Below, one piece after another: positions 24,272 to 34,904 of a stretch of 64,000 nucleotides of DNA (positions are counted from its first letter, which is position 1; each line of letters starts with the position of its first letter). The DNA is taken from assembly GCA_039621445.1 (NCBI GenBank), contig CP154955.1, positions 42,865,540 through 42,929,539 on the forward strand, in the 5' to 3' direction. A program made the translations under genes and the position numbers. This DNA comes from Euglena gracilis (Eukaryota; Euglenida; Euglenophyceae; Euglenales). Below the pieces are notes generated by a model. That model saw nothing but the letters and a program-made list of their open reading frames with translations, had not been told where the DNA came from and searched no databases.

Positions 24272-25772
24272 GGGCAGACATTCATTTAGTGTGGTACACC
24301 AAGGTTGTCATTTTGTGGTTCACTGTGGACACCGCAAAAAATTTTGTGGTTCACCTGTGGACACCAAAAAATTTTTTGTGGTTCACTTGTGGACACCAAA
24401 AAATTTTTTGTGGTTCACCTGTGGACACCAAAGTAATATTTGTGGTTCACATGTGGACACCAAAAAATTTCCAACGCCTGCTGACATTTGCATCATTTTC
24501 TTTCTCATCAACAGCAATGAAGCAATCTTCTTTGAACAGGCGGCGTATAGTCGACCTACAATTCTGGTGCTCTAAAAACAGAAGAGGAAGCGGAAAACCA
24601 CTTCCAAAAAGGGTCATATTTTTCGATTTTTTTGAAGAGGTTCTGATTTTGGCCAATTCCGGTGGACGTTTGGCTCACAGTAAAGGAGACCTATACAGTC
24701 GAAAACAGACCTGAGAAGGCCAATTTACTTTCGAATTCTGGTAAAATCAACAAAACCAATCAAGAAATACATGAACAGGAGGAACCGACAAAAACAAGCA
24801 TTGTTTCTGCTGCCGTAGGCCGAAGGAACGAAACAGAAAAATAAAAGAATGGAAGCGGTAAATATTGCATTCCGCTTCAAAAGCAGGAGATGTGCAACGA
24901 AAACTGAACGCAATGAATTATACAGAATGTAATGTAAAAAATATGCATAATGTTTGCCCACAAAGTTAAAAAAAATGGTATGAATTGAAATGATCAACAA
25001 TTATCACTAAACGATATTCCAATCCCAATAATAACGAAGAACGTTAACATTTATGAAATTTATGAAGATAACAGAAACTGGACAAACTGAAAAGAAATTG
25101 AATGTCATTATCCAAAGTGCATAATGCAAATACGTCAAACCACGTGGAGACAATTGCACGAGTTACGAAAGGTAGAACAGGCGAAACGATACAGACCTTC
25201 TGTTCACTTCCCCGTGCTTCACTTGGAAGGACATTTCGACATGACATTGGCGTAAAACCTGCAAAAAAAGCAGAGCAAATATGAAGCGGTTATCCCCTTC
25301 CTCAGGCTGACATAATACGTTCCAAAGCCCCACGATAATGTCGCGTGTTTCTGTTTCCATGAAGCGGAATTCCGCTTCATCAACGCCAGTACTTAACTTT
25401 TTGATGGTATCCTTGTTGGGTAAGTTGTCTATAGAGCATGTCTGCTTGAGAACTCTCGATAGCAATCTGTCCAATTCCAACTGCCACGCTTCGTGGATTG
25501 AGCCGGGGCAAAGTCTCAGAATGTGGTTGAGGTGTCTAAAGATCAATCCGCTTTTAGGTGTAAATTTTATTATTTTTTTTTCGATCCTCAATCAATTTTT
25601 GTGGACCACAAATTTTTTTGTGGACACCACAAAATTTTTTGTGGGACACCAATTTTTTTTTTGTGGTTCACCTGTGGACACCAAAAAAAAATTTGTGGTT
25701 CACCTGTGGACACCAGAAAAAAATTTGTGGTTCACACATCTTTTGTGAACCACACTAAATGAATGTCTGCCC
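24272..25772. mobile_element. inner element with ends GGGCAGACATTCATTTAG
   Basis: Inverted ends of about 24 bp (GGCAGACATTCATTTAGTGT on the left). Inside both ends are 3-5 tandem copies of a roughly 33-bp unit containing GTGGTTCACCTGTGGACACC. Both arrays (24300-24470 and 25640-25745) are in the same orientation. The AT-rich middle holds a 142-codon minus-strand frame. Four bases, CTGG, repeat outside the ends and may be the target duplication. Confidence 0.75.
25163..25591 (-). CDS. orphan 142-codon ORF inside the inner element
   Basis: This minus-strand frame has ordinary protein composition, with stretches such as HILRLCPGSIHEAWQLELD, RLLSRVLKQTCSIDNL and FALLFLQVLRQCHVEMSFQV. It is more AT-rich than the host exons and lies wholly inside the inner transposon. 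I recognise no transposase motif. It may be part of a divergent transposase or an accessory protein; introns were not resolved. Confidence 0.4.
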   Translation of the reverse strand: MRIEKKIIKFTPKSGLIFRHLNHILRLCPGSIHEAWQLELDRLLSRVLKQTCSIDNLPNKDTIKKLSTGVDEAEFRFMETETRDIIVGLWNVLCQPEEGDNRFIFALLFLQVLRQCHVEMSFQVKHGEVNRRSVSFRLFYLS

Positions 25773-26102
25773 TGGGGTTAGTGAGGGCGTAGGGTTGGGG
25801 TGACGACCGGCCGGCCGGATTTCGCCCGCGCGCGACTGCGCAGCCCGCTGGCGTGGGGCACGGCCCTCACCACTGGCCAGCAGGTCCCAGCACCGGCCCG
25901 TTTGGGGTCACTCTGAAGGCTGGAGAGCTAAATCCCTGCTGGGGCCGACCGTCCGGTGGCCTTTATCTTTTTTTCTCCCTGCCTGTCTGCCGCCCTTGGG
26001 AATCGCGCGGTTCCCGGGTTCGGTGGGGGATGCGCAGTCGCCCGCGGGCGAAATCCTGCCGGCCGGTCGTCACCCCAACCCTACGCCCTCACTAACCCCA
26101 GC
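25773..26102. mobile_element. palindromic GC-rich MITE in the nest
   Basis: Arms of about 70 bp start GGTTAGTGAGGGCGTAGGG on the left (25777) and are closely inverted at 26030-26100, including CGACCGGCCGGC and GCGCAGTCGC segments. The loop is about 190 bp. No coding capacity. Confidence 0.75.
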
Positions 26103-26382
26103 AGGGTACCCGTGGCCATGGAGGGGTCAACTTTAGGACCCCCCCGGGAGGGGGTCCTATAGTTTACACCTGCCATATATATGTATATATATGTATATAT
26201 GTATATATATATATATATACGTGTGTGTGTGTGTGTGTGATATTATGTGGGTGTGTGTGTGATTTATTTTCAAAGAAAAATCAGGGATTTTTGACCAATT
26301 TTGGCTTGGTATCCGGGCCTTTGCCGTTCCACAAAATCGATGATTTTCTGGGTTCCCTTCAGTTTCGAGGTAGGAGGGGGTC

Positions 26383-27152
26383 GCTGAGCTCTTATCCCTT
26401 TATGGGTAAGAGCGAACCTTACCACCGGCGAAACCCCCCCCCTCGACCCGAAACGATGTTTTTTGGCCCGAAACGATGTTTTTTGGCCTCCCGGACCCGG
26501 AAAAACTGTTTTTGAGCCGAAAACGAGCGTTTTTCGACCCACCGGCGCCCCGTTTTGGGCCGCCGACCCATTGACTTTGGGTCAAAACCAGGTCGAAAAA
26601 GGCGAAAAAAATCGAAAAAATTTTTTTGCCCGAAACGATGTTTTTTGGCCTCCCGGACCCGGAAAAACTGTTTTTGAGCCGAAAACGAGCGTTTTTCGAC
26701 CCGCCGGCGCCCCGTTTTGGGCCGCCGACCCATTGACTTTGGGTCAAAACCAGGTCGAAAAAGTCGAAAAAAAAACGAAAAAAATTTTTAGCCCGAAACG
26801 ATGTTTTTTGGCCTCCTGGACCCGGAAAAACTGTTCTTGAGCCGAAAACGAGCGTTTTTCGACCCACCGGCGCCCCGTTTTGGGCCGCCGACCCATTGAC
26901 TTTGGGTCAAAACCGGGTCAAAAAAGTCGAAAAAAAAAACGAAAAATTTTTTTGCCCGAAACGAAGTTTTTTTGGCCTCCCGGACCCGGAAAAAACTGTT
27001 TTTTTGAGCCGAAAACGGGCGTTTTTCGACCTACCGGCGCCCTGTTTCTGGCACAAAACCCATGGATTTCAGGCAAAAGAGCTCCACAGAGTGGGCCGGT
27101 ATGTATGGAGGGGTCAATGAAGGGGTGGGTGCGCGCTTACTAAGAGCTCAGC
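26383..27152. mobile_element. element with 12-bp inverted ends GCTGAGCTCTTA and four tandem 163-bp units
   Basis: GCTGAGCTCTTA at 26383 is inverted at 27141-27152. Between them, a unit of about 163 bp beginning GCCCGAAACGATGTTTTTTG repeats from about 26465, 26629, 26791 and 26955. Each unit contains a CCGGCGCCCCGTTTTGGG segment. Confidence 0.75.
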
Positions 27153-27195
27153 ATTATTTAAAGCCGGGTCCGCCCCCCCCCCCCCCCCCCAAGGC

Positions 27196-28477
27196 CAAGC
27201 ACCTATAGTAAAAATGGCCGAAAATGGCCGAAAATGATAATTTGGGCTCTATAGGTGGGGGTCCCAAAAATGGCCGAAAATGGCCGAAAATGGCCGAAAA
27301 TGAGAAAAAATTTGTTGCAATTTTTTTTACAGTTTTTTTGCCTAACAGTTTCTTTTTCCCCGAGGGGCAATTCCAGTGCGACTGATTCTCTGTGCAGTCT
27401 CTCTTCTCCTGCCATTATGCCTGGCCCTGCAACACAGGCTACTCAAAGAACCACCTCTGAATGGGTTATTTGGGCCAAAGCTGAAGGTTTTGATGACATT
27501 TCAGAAAATTTTGGTGACAAGGGCGATGTTGGCATTTTTTTGTATATTTTGAAGAATTAAACCCATTTTTTGGATAATTTCTCCACAAATCTCCAGTATT
27601 ACACCCATCTTGGCCATTTAGGATCAATTTTTTGCTAATTTTGGGGTTATTTTTCACTGATTTGGCAAATATTGGGCTAATTTGGGTCAATATGAGCACA
27701 TTTTATGGCATTTTTGGCCATTTTGTGTCATTTTGGTGATTTTGGGTTATTTTTCACAATTTTTTGTGATGTAATGGATGCAGATGCTGAACAAGATGCG
27801 GACACTGGACAACATGCAGATGCTGTACAAGATGCAGATGCGGGACAAGATGCAGACATTGGATAAGATGCAGAAACTGGACAATTGGGTGAGCGTATTT
27901 GATGCCAATAATTCAACATTATGGGCCAAGCACATGTTTGCTTGCTTTGTTCTGCCGCTAGCTGAGCGCATTTTCTCCCAACTTCGCCACATCCAGATGG
28001 ATGACAATCTCAACATGACGGATGAACATTACATCACGGCTTCTTTGAAGTCATGGATTTGTCCCATTTAGATTTTTCATCATGTCAATTATTTGTGAGA
28101 GTTTAAAGTTCGACTTCCCACAACATTTATTTTATTTCTTTGAAACTTTTCAAAATAGAACCCCCTCAACATTTCTTTTGTGGATTCCGGTTGGAGTTGA
28201 TCCAATATTAGGAAAAAGAAGCTTATTCCCAAAACCTTGCATTTGCATATTGCTTCCAAAACCTCTTTGACCTGTTTAATCCCTGAGCACCCATTCCAAA
28301 TGGACCTCCTTGGATGCGTTGGCTTGATTTGTTGCTCACAGCTATTTTCACGTTGCATGAATGATCTAATGGATTATTGGTAAGGGAAAAAAAAAAAAAA
28401 AAAAAAAAAAAAACGGCCGAAAATGGCCGAAAATGGCCGAAAATGGCAAAAATCGGGTTGTCAGCTATAGGTGCTTG
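27196..28477 (+). mobile_element. hAT transposon remnant, TIR CAAGCACCTATAG
   Basis: Exact 13-bp inverted ends (27196-27208, 28465-28477) are flanked by an 8-bp duplication with one mismatch, CCCAAGGC and CTCAAGGC. Inside both ends are tandem AAAATGGCCG units in the same orientation. A C-terminal hAT transposase fragment lies at 27778-28071. A run of about 24 A (28388-28412) precedes the right-hand array. Confidence 0.85.
27778..28071 (+). pseudogene. hAT transposase C-terminal fragment
   Basis: A Met/Lys/Asp/Asn-rich degenerate repeat (KMQMRDKMQTLDKMQ) leads into NNSTLWAKHMFACFVLPLAE and RIFSQLRHIQMDDNLNM, then TDEHYITASLKSW. The ER-x-FS-x-L-x-x-I motif followed by a leucine-rich helix resembles the hAT C-terminal dimerisation region. 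The catalytic RNase H core is missing. A small frame at 27414-27558 (SEWVIWAKAEGFDDISENFG) may be another remnant. Confidence 0.6.
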
Positions 28478-28499
28478 CTCAAGGCTTCCCGTACATCCC

Positions 28500-28710
28500 T
28501 GTCCACCGACCACCCCCAACCGACGAACCCCCGGTTGGGGGTTGCAGGCAAGGGGGTGTGTGCGACCACCCCCTGGTCGGGGGTTGTAAGTGGCTTTGGA
28601 AATTGGGTTGTTGTTGACACCTAGTCATGCGACCACCCCCTGGTCGAGGGTCGCAGGTCAGCGGGAGTGTATGATCACCCCCCACCCTGGTCGGGGGGGT
28701 TGTAGGAACC
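28500..28710. repeat. hairpin repeat GACCACCCC..GGTCGGGGG, cluster 3
   Basis: Four imperfect units of the form GCGACCACCCCCTGGTCGGG followed by GGTTGTAGG. Cluster 2 is at 22150-22310. Confidence 0.7.
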
Positions 28711-29148
28711 TGGTTGGACAAGGGGGGGCACCTCTGTACCCACCCACTGATATGACTAGAGACAGTTCCCAGGGGAATAGTTGTCAATCCCCCCGGAGTG
28801 TGAGTGAGTGCATGTGTGTGTGTGTGTGTGTGTGTTGGACTGCTGCAAAGAATACATGCAGGTGTGGCAGTCGTTTGGGTGTGACGTGTGGCTGTGGTAA
28901 AACAAGCGACCCAGATCGAAGACCTTTAGTGTCATTAACCGAAATTTCCATCAGAAGCCGCTCACAAGCATACACAACGCAACCTTACACAACTTAACAC
29001 AACGAAACACAACACACTAGGGAATTATATGTGTGTGTATCTTATGTTGTACGAGGGGACCAAAGCCCAGGGACACACACACACCCACCCACCCACCCAC
29101 CCACCCACCCGCACACACACACAACCACACACACACACACACAGAGAG

Positions 29149-29251
29149 AGAGATATATATATATACATATATATATATATTATATATATACATACGTATA
29201 TATCTCTCTCTGTGTGTGTGCGTGTGTGTATATATGTGTATATATGTGTAT

Positions 29252-29288
<37 letters not shown>

Positions 29289-29350
29289 CATATATATACA
29301 TATATATATAATATATATATATTATATATATATGTATATATATATATATA
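29149..29350. repeat. TA/CA/TG compound microsatellite
   Basis: Alternating AT, AC and GT dinucleotide blocks flank the left side of the palindromic MITE at 29353; TA-rich repeats continue on its right side (29630-29800). Tyr/Ile/His/Thr frames here are artefacts. Confidence 0.95.
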
Positions 29351-29352
29351 TA

Positions 29353-29624
29353 TGGCAGCCCGAAACTACTGCCCCCCCCCGGGGGGGGGCAGTAGTTAAT
29401 CCGGGGGGTCAAAAATTTTTTTTGTGTTAGTGATGGAATAGGGTTAGGTGCGCGACTTAGGCTTAGGGTTAGGCCTAACTTGGACACCGAACACCCGTCT
29501 ATAAATTAGGCCTAACCCTAAGCCTAAGTCGCGCACCTAACCCTATTCCGTCATTAAAGCAAAAAAAATATTTTGACCCCCCGGATTAACTACTGGGCCC
29601 CGGGGGGGGCCAGTAGTTTCGGGC

Positions 29625-29629
<5 letters not shown>
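29353..29629. mobile_element. palindromic MITE with ends TGGCAGCCCGAAACTACTG
   Basis: Two near-perfect arms of about 125 bp are separated by about 25 bp. The ends are TGGCAGCCCGAAACTACTG and its inverse, flanked by TA inside a TA microsatellite. Each arm contains CTTAGGGTTAGGCCTAA-type sequence and a C/G-run hairpin. Unlike most elements here it has no direct subterminal array. Confidence 0.85.
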
Positions 29630-29664
<35 letters not shown>

Positions 29665-29717
29665 TATATATATATAATATATATATATATACATATATAT
29701 ACATATATATATATATG

Positions 29718-29815
<98 letters not shown>

Positions 29816-29834
29816 ATACACTCACACACACACA

Positions 29835-29884
<50 letters not shown>

Positions 29885-29895
29885 TATACATATAT
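29630..29895. repeat. (TA)n with flanking CA/TG repeat
   Basis: About 260 bp of TA repeats passing into TG and CA repeats. No gene. Confidence 0.95.
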
Positions 29896-30241
29896 ATGCA
29901 CAAAACAACACAACGAAACGTGACACCCACACCCCACACCCACACCAGAGATTTTTTTGAGTTTCGTGCCCCAGGGGAGGGTCCCGGCCGGGCCCCCCCC
30001 CCCCCAGGGTTGGGTGGGTGCTCTGCTGAAGAAGGGGTTTTCTTCTATTTTTGGACCAAAATTGACCTCCAAAAGTGGGTCCCCCGATTCCCGGGGGGGG
30101 CGGCAGGGGGTGGGTGGGTGGGTCTGGACCCCTGGGTCCTAAAAAAATGAACTCTGATCCATACCCACGCATAACACGTGCGCTCACACACAACACCCAC
30201 ACACAACGCACACACACACGCGCGCGCGTGCACGCACGCAG

Positions 30242-30481
30242 GCAAGCACTACCACTGCCACCGCTGCCCACACCCGCCCCTGGGCCCACCACTCCTTCGG
30301 CAACGTACTGGTGGACCCCCTGCGCATGGCCCGGCTCGTGTTCTGGGCCCTCCGCAGCGCCCAGGAGATGCGCTCCGGCGACCCCCGCTTCGCGTTCGCC
30401 CTCGCCGCCGTCGGCACCCCGCAGTGCCGCCTGTCCCCCACCACCGCCGGTGCAGTACCGGAACCGGGGACCTCCGGCTGA
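30242..30481 (+). CDS. terminal exon of an unassigned gene
   Basis: After CGCACGCAG an open frame of 79 codons ends in TGA at 30479. It encodes HHSFGNVLVDPLRMARLVFW, then ALRSAQEMRSGDPRFAFALA and AVGTPQCRLSP. The first half could form an amphipathic helix. The exon is far more GC-rich than its surroundings, like the other exons. Start could also be 30247. No family recognised. Confidence 0.5.
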   Translation, partial: ASTTTATAAHTRPWAHHSFGNVLVDPLRMARLVFWALRSAQEMRSGDPRFAFALAAVGTPQCRLSPTTAGAVPEPGTSG

Positions 30482-30990
30482 CCCGGCCCCGAGACCCCCG
30501 CTCTCACGCCTGCCCGTCCTCTCACTGCTGCACCCCCTGAGCACTGAAGGGTGAATGCCAAAGTCCTGACCACCTGCCATTGGTTGCCATGCACTGTATG
30601 GCTGCGGCAACCACCCCCGCAAATCGTTGACTCGCACATGGGCAGCACACCCCTGTCCCAAATCCTTTTTTACGAAGGTGCTACTGTATGAGACAACTGA
30701 TGTCCATGGAAAGCACTTTGCAAATGCCAGACAGATACAGGAGTGTGTCCCCCCGTTTGGTTTTATTCTTGATTTGGTTTTGGCGGAATTTCAGAATATA
30801 CCACCATTTGTCTGAGAATATACCACCATTTGTCTGGTGTTCTGAGCACTGAAAGTCTGCATGAGATAAAATCTCAACCGGAAGCCTTGTAACTTTGCAC
30901 ATGGCGGATGTGCTTGTTTTTGCAAATAGTTCCAGTTGTTTGCCTCCTGACTCTCATTTCGATGTCAGCAGCAAGGCACAGACAGGGGAT

Positions 30991-31295
30991 CAGGCTTGTG
31001 CTGAGTTGGGTGCCTACTGCATGGGGGGGGTGCTAGGGCAGGCACCCGAGAGTACCCGATCCGACCCCCCCCCCGGGGGGTAGGGTTTTGGGGGGTGCCT
31101 GCCCATAGCAGGCACCCCCCTCGGGGTGCCTGCCCATAGCAGGCACCCCCCTCCAACCCCGGCGCCTTCGGCACCGGGGGCCCGGAAAAGGCCATTTTCA
31201 ATGAAAATTTTCTGGGTCCCCCCCCCGGACCCCCAAGCAGGCACCCTGTAGCACCCACCCACCCCCCTCCCCCCCGGTCGGTAAGCACAAGCATG
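30991..31295. mobile_element. hAT-type MITE, copy A, target duplication CAGGGGAT
   Basis: Ends CAGGCTTGTGCTGAGT and GTAAGCACAAGCATG are inverted with few mismatches and flanked by exact CAGGGGAT duplications (30983-30990, 31296-31303). The core has repeated GGTGCCTGCCCATAGCAGGC units and a GGCGCCTTCGGCACCGG hairpin. Copy B is at 61252-61549. Confidence 0.9.
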
Positions 31296-31303
31296 CAGGG
31301 GAT

Positions 31304-32830
31304 ATTTGCTGGTATATTTTTTTGTATTTAAATTTCATTTTTGTTTGAACAGCCTCTCAAAACCGGTGAAATGGAAGAAACACGCAAAAAAAAATCTCTC
31401 AGAGTCGTGACTGCTGCCCAAACTGGCCAACCTGAACTGCCACAACCAGCCGACGTGTCAGGTGACGGTTCCCCGGAGAGGGGTATTGATATGCGGTAAT
31501 TTTTCGAGAGGAGGGGGCTTCACTGAGCAACTGGGGTTCTGTCTCGCACTTTACAGCAGGTGATAATCCCCCTTTCCGGGAGAAATGGAGAGCCTATGCA
31601 CCAAAATCATGATACCTGCCCCGCTATGCCCCCCCCCCACCGTTCCGCCCCTCCACCATTTCGCTGTTCTTCAGTGGCGATCGGCTGTCTCTGTGGCATG
31701 CCGCGGCCCCACCCAGGCCCGAACAACAACCTCTCCCGGGATTGGGAGGCCAAACTCCACAGATTGGCAGCAGCAGTAACACTCAAACAAATCCGCACAT
31801 TGCAGATGCTTTTCATACCAATGGTGTCCATACCGAGGACTTTGATGGAAAGAGGGTGTCACAGTTTAAGTGGGCCCCCTCCCCTCCCCCGATCCCGACC
31901 GACCCCAGGGTAGATTTACGGTTGATCTCAAAGGCAAGTGATTCGGGCTTGGCGCTCTGCCCCGGGCCAAAAAATCACCCGATGCCACTGTTAGGGTGGG
32001 TTAGATCTCATCTCCCCCCATCCCCCAACCTTCGGTCCTTCCAACCTTCAAGTTTCCTGGGGGGGACCAGTCATCGCTTCTTTCCAACCACTGGAAGGTT
32101 TTAGGAGATCAATCATTTACACTAATCTACAAAGACGTTTGGTGACCCGGGGGGGGGGGGGTTGGATCCCCCCGGGGGAGGGGGGTCGGGCCGAGGGGGT
32201 ACCCCCACTGAGGGGATTTTCCCCTCTATTCTCAGTGCGAAGGGTCAAGTTTTTTTGGGCCCCAACCCCCCTAAAATGGGTCCCCCCACACCCCCCCCCT
32301 CGGGAGGCCAAGGGGGTGGGTGGGTGGGTGGGTGGGTCCGGACCTCCTCCCCGGGTCCGAAGAAGCTTTTCCCTACACCCTCTCCAAATCTCCTAAAAAA
32401 CCAACAGTGAACGATTTTCTGATCAATTTTGTCAGTCACCTTTTGTGTGTGGGGGGGGGGTCAGGATCAGCGTTAACAGGTGTCGTATTGAACCCCAGGC
32501 AAGCACTCAGCCCACAATGCCTTGGAACCCGCATAAAACTGCATAAAATGGGGCGGCCGCACATTCCGGGGTCAGTGCTCTCCTAAAGACGAGCTTTGGA
32601 ATGCCCGCATCAATGCAACTGACGTTTGAGTCCAAGGACCGTCTCACAACCAGACCAAAGCCCACCGCACCCTTCAACTCCAGAACGCGATTTCCCCTTC
32701 AGTGCGCCGCTGTCATTGGGGAAGAGTGGAACGCTTTGGTTGGTTTTCCCATTCTGCGAGGCACTCTCCCATTGGCGGACTGACCAAAACCGACGTTGCC
32801 CCCCATCCCGCGGCGGTTTGGCCCTGGCCG
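31304..32830. other. no gene recognised
   Basis: Mostly unique intron-like sequence with C/G-run hairpins (for example 32145-32180). A GTGGGTGG tract and a GGGTCCGAAGAAGC end near 32310-32360 resemble the element class seen at 34.6 and 45.2 kb. No exon with splice support was found. Confidence 0.45.
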
Positions 32831-32833
32831 CAG

Positions 32834-33001
32834 TACTACTCCTGCGGCGCCGCCGGCGCGCCGCCCGCCCCGCCGCCGCGCGGTCCGCTGCCGCACCTGG
32901 CCGCCGTGGCGCTGTGCCTCGCGCTGTGGGTGATGGGGGTGCGGGAACTGCGCTCCGCGGCCTGCCTGCTCCTGCCCGGCTGCTGGGGAGAAACCCCTCC
33001 C
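32834..33001 (+). CDS. possible exon, membrane-helix-like
   Basis: After GGCCGCAG the frame encodes a Pro/Ala/Gly-rich start and then LPHLAAVALCLALWVMGVRE and LRSAACLLLPGCW, which could be a membrane segment. A competing Arg/Ala-rich frame exists, so coding is uncertain. The 3' boundary is a guess. It could be an upstream exon of an unknown gene. Confidence 0.3.
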
Positions 33002-34226
33002 GTTACCGCCAATTGTGGACCAATGGGATCGGAGCGGATTTCTTTTCAAAGAAGGCACGGGGGGCAGTTTGCATTCTGGAGGGGGCGTCGGTTTTGGGCC
33101 CTCACCGACGCCGGAGGCACACTACGGACTGAAAAAAGGCCTTTTTGAAGATTTCCCTCATCAGACCCAGCTGAGCCCCCCCAGCTCAGCCTTGGAGTGG
33201 CCGCCCCGGCAAACGGCCCTCCTCAAGGGGGCGGTCTGGCCACCCCACAACGGCCACACCACTCAGCGCGACCCCTGATGGCAGACAATCCTGCCCCCAC
33301 TGCACTGCCCGTGCTTCCCGGGGCCCCAGTCGGCTGAACGCCGGTCGTGGCAGCCGGGCCACCCTGTGTTGGCAGGCCCCGGCTCCGGCGGCTTTGTATT
33401 GACCGCCGCCCGGCGCTGCTGTCCAGCTTCCTGCTGGCCTCGCCCGGTGTGTGATGCCTGCCCCCCCCCCCCGACCACCTCCACAAATCTCCCTGATATT
33501 AGTCGGTGTGAGCCTCGTGTTGAAGACGTGGGTGTGGGCCGAACGTGTGATGGAGCTGTTGAAAAAAATGGGGGGGTTGATGAAATTGCATTTCCCCATA
33601 TGGGCATTGGGTGGCGCAGATGGTTGCATCCTTCTTTCTGCCGGACATACGTGCAACTCGCACCTCTCTGGCGAGCTCGTTGTATGTTAAAGCAGCATGC
33701 AACGAGCTTGTGAAATGAACATTGTTGGTTAAATTCATTTACACCTGTGCCACACCTTTCAGCCTCCTTCTCCGTTGCATGAAACATTTTGGGACATGAA
33801 GGGAAGACGATAAGGAATCGATGTTCCCTGGCAGCGGGTAAGCCCACCTTCCAGGTCAGTTGCCCAGTTGCCCTCCGTGTCACGAAATGAGCATTCTTAT
33901 CGACCAGGAGGACAGAGGCTTAAAGGCTGGAACTGTTCCAGTCCAATGACGACCCAGCAACACTCACAGAAACGCCCCCCCCCCCCTCGTCCAAGTCACA
34001 CCACGTCGCTGGCACCCCCACCCCCCGTGTCAACGCCATTATTCCAGGTCACCACTCGGCATGTACACACACCTCCGTTGTGTACAGTGTTTTTTGGTCA
34101 TGACGTGTCGTTGGCACACCCGTGTGTCAACGGCGCATTCCGAGGTTGCTGTGTCGTGGACAAGCGGGGGGGGGGGGAGTTGGGTTGGAGGTTCACCCTC
34201 CGGATTCCTTTGCCCTCGCTTCACAG

Positions 34227-34370
34227 TGACGGTCCCTCCGCGCCCCCTCCGCCTCCCCCGGGCCACGGCGCAGCCTGGCCCCACCCTGGGCCGCCGCCCC
34301 GGCCCTGCCCTGCCTGACCTGGACGACCACGACGGCAAAGCAGCGGACGCCCCCGAGATCAGGCTCCTTT
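34227..34370 (+). CDS. possible exon, Pro/Arg-rich then acidic
   Basis: It follows TTCACAG and encodes a Pro/Arg-rich segment, then LPDLDDHDGKAADAPEIR. There is no clear donor, and phase with neighbours was not established. Confidence 0.25.
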
Positions 34371-34738
34371 TTATTTGGAAGGCCCCGGGGGGGATAGATC
34401 CCCAGGGCAAGGTTGTATGGCAGACATGAGGTAGGTGGTAGGGGGGGGGGTCACCCCCCCCTGGGGGTAAGGTGGTAGCCCTCCGAGATTACAAACAGGG
34501 CCAGAGGCGAAAAACAGTGCTAGGCCAGAAGAAGGGATAAAAGGCACCAAAAAAGCATCCGCAGTGCACACAGAAGGTCCCAGGCTGGAGGCCGGGGAAT
34601 GGGTTTCGGCGCGAATCGCGGAAAAGGTTTTGGGAAATGCCCGTAGACGGCCCGTTTTTTCAGGTCCCTCCGGGGGGGGGGGGTTCCGCACCAGGCCGGG
34701 TGGGTGGGTGGGAGGTTTTAAAAAGAAGCCTGCCCGTG

Positions 34739-34844
34739 ATGCCCCACCGTCCCGGGGCTGCCTGGGCCCTGCCAGCGGGGGTGGCCGCCGCCTCTGCGGC
34801 CGCTGTGGCAGGGCCGGCGGCCGCGGCCCCCGGGGCTGTCGGTG

Positions 34845-34904
<60 letters not shown>

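Larger units (their letters stand above)
24198..26175. mobile_element. outer element of a nested set, ends TGGCAGGTGTAAAC
   Basis: About 75-bp inverted arms (24198-24272 and 26102-26175) start TGGCAGGTGTAAACTATAGG and contain a C-run/G-run hairpin. They are flanked by TA within TA-rich microsatellites. Between the arms lie two further inverted-repeat structures (24272-25772 and 25773-26102). Confidence 0.8.

Noticed and set aside
29443-29540. TTAGGG-like sequence that could be an internal telomere
   Set aside because: There is no tandem array; the sequence is part of the arms of a palindromic MITE.
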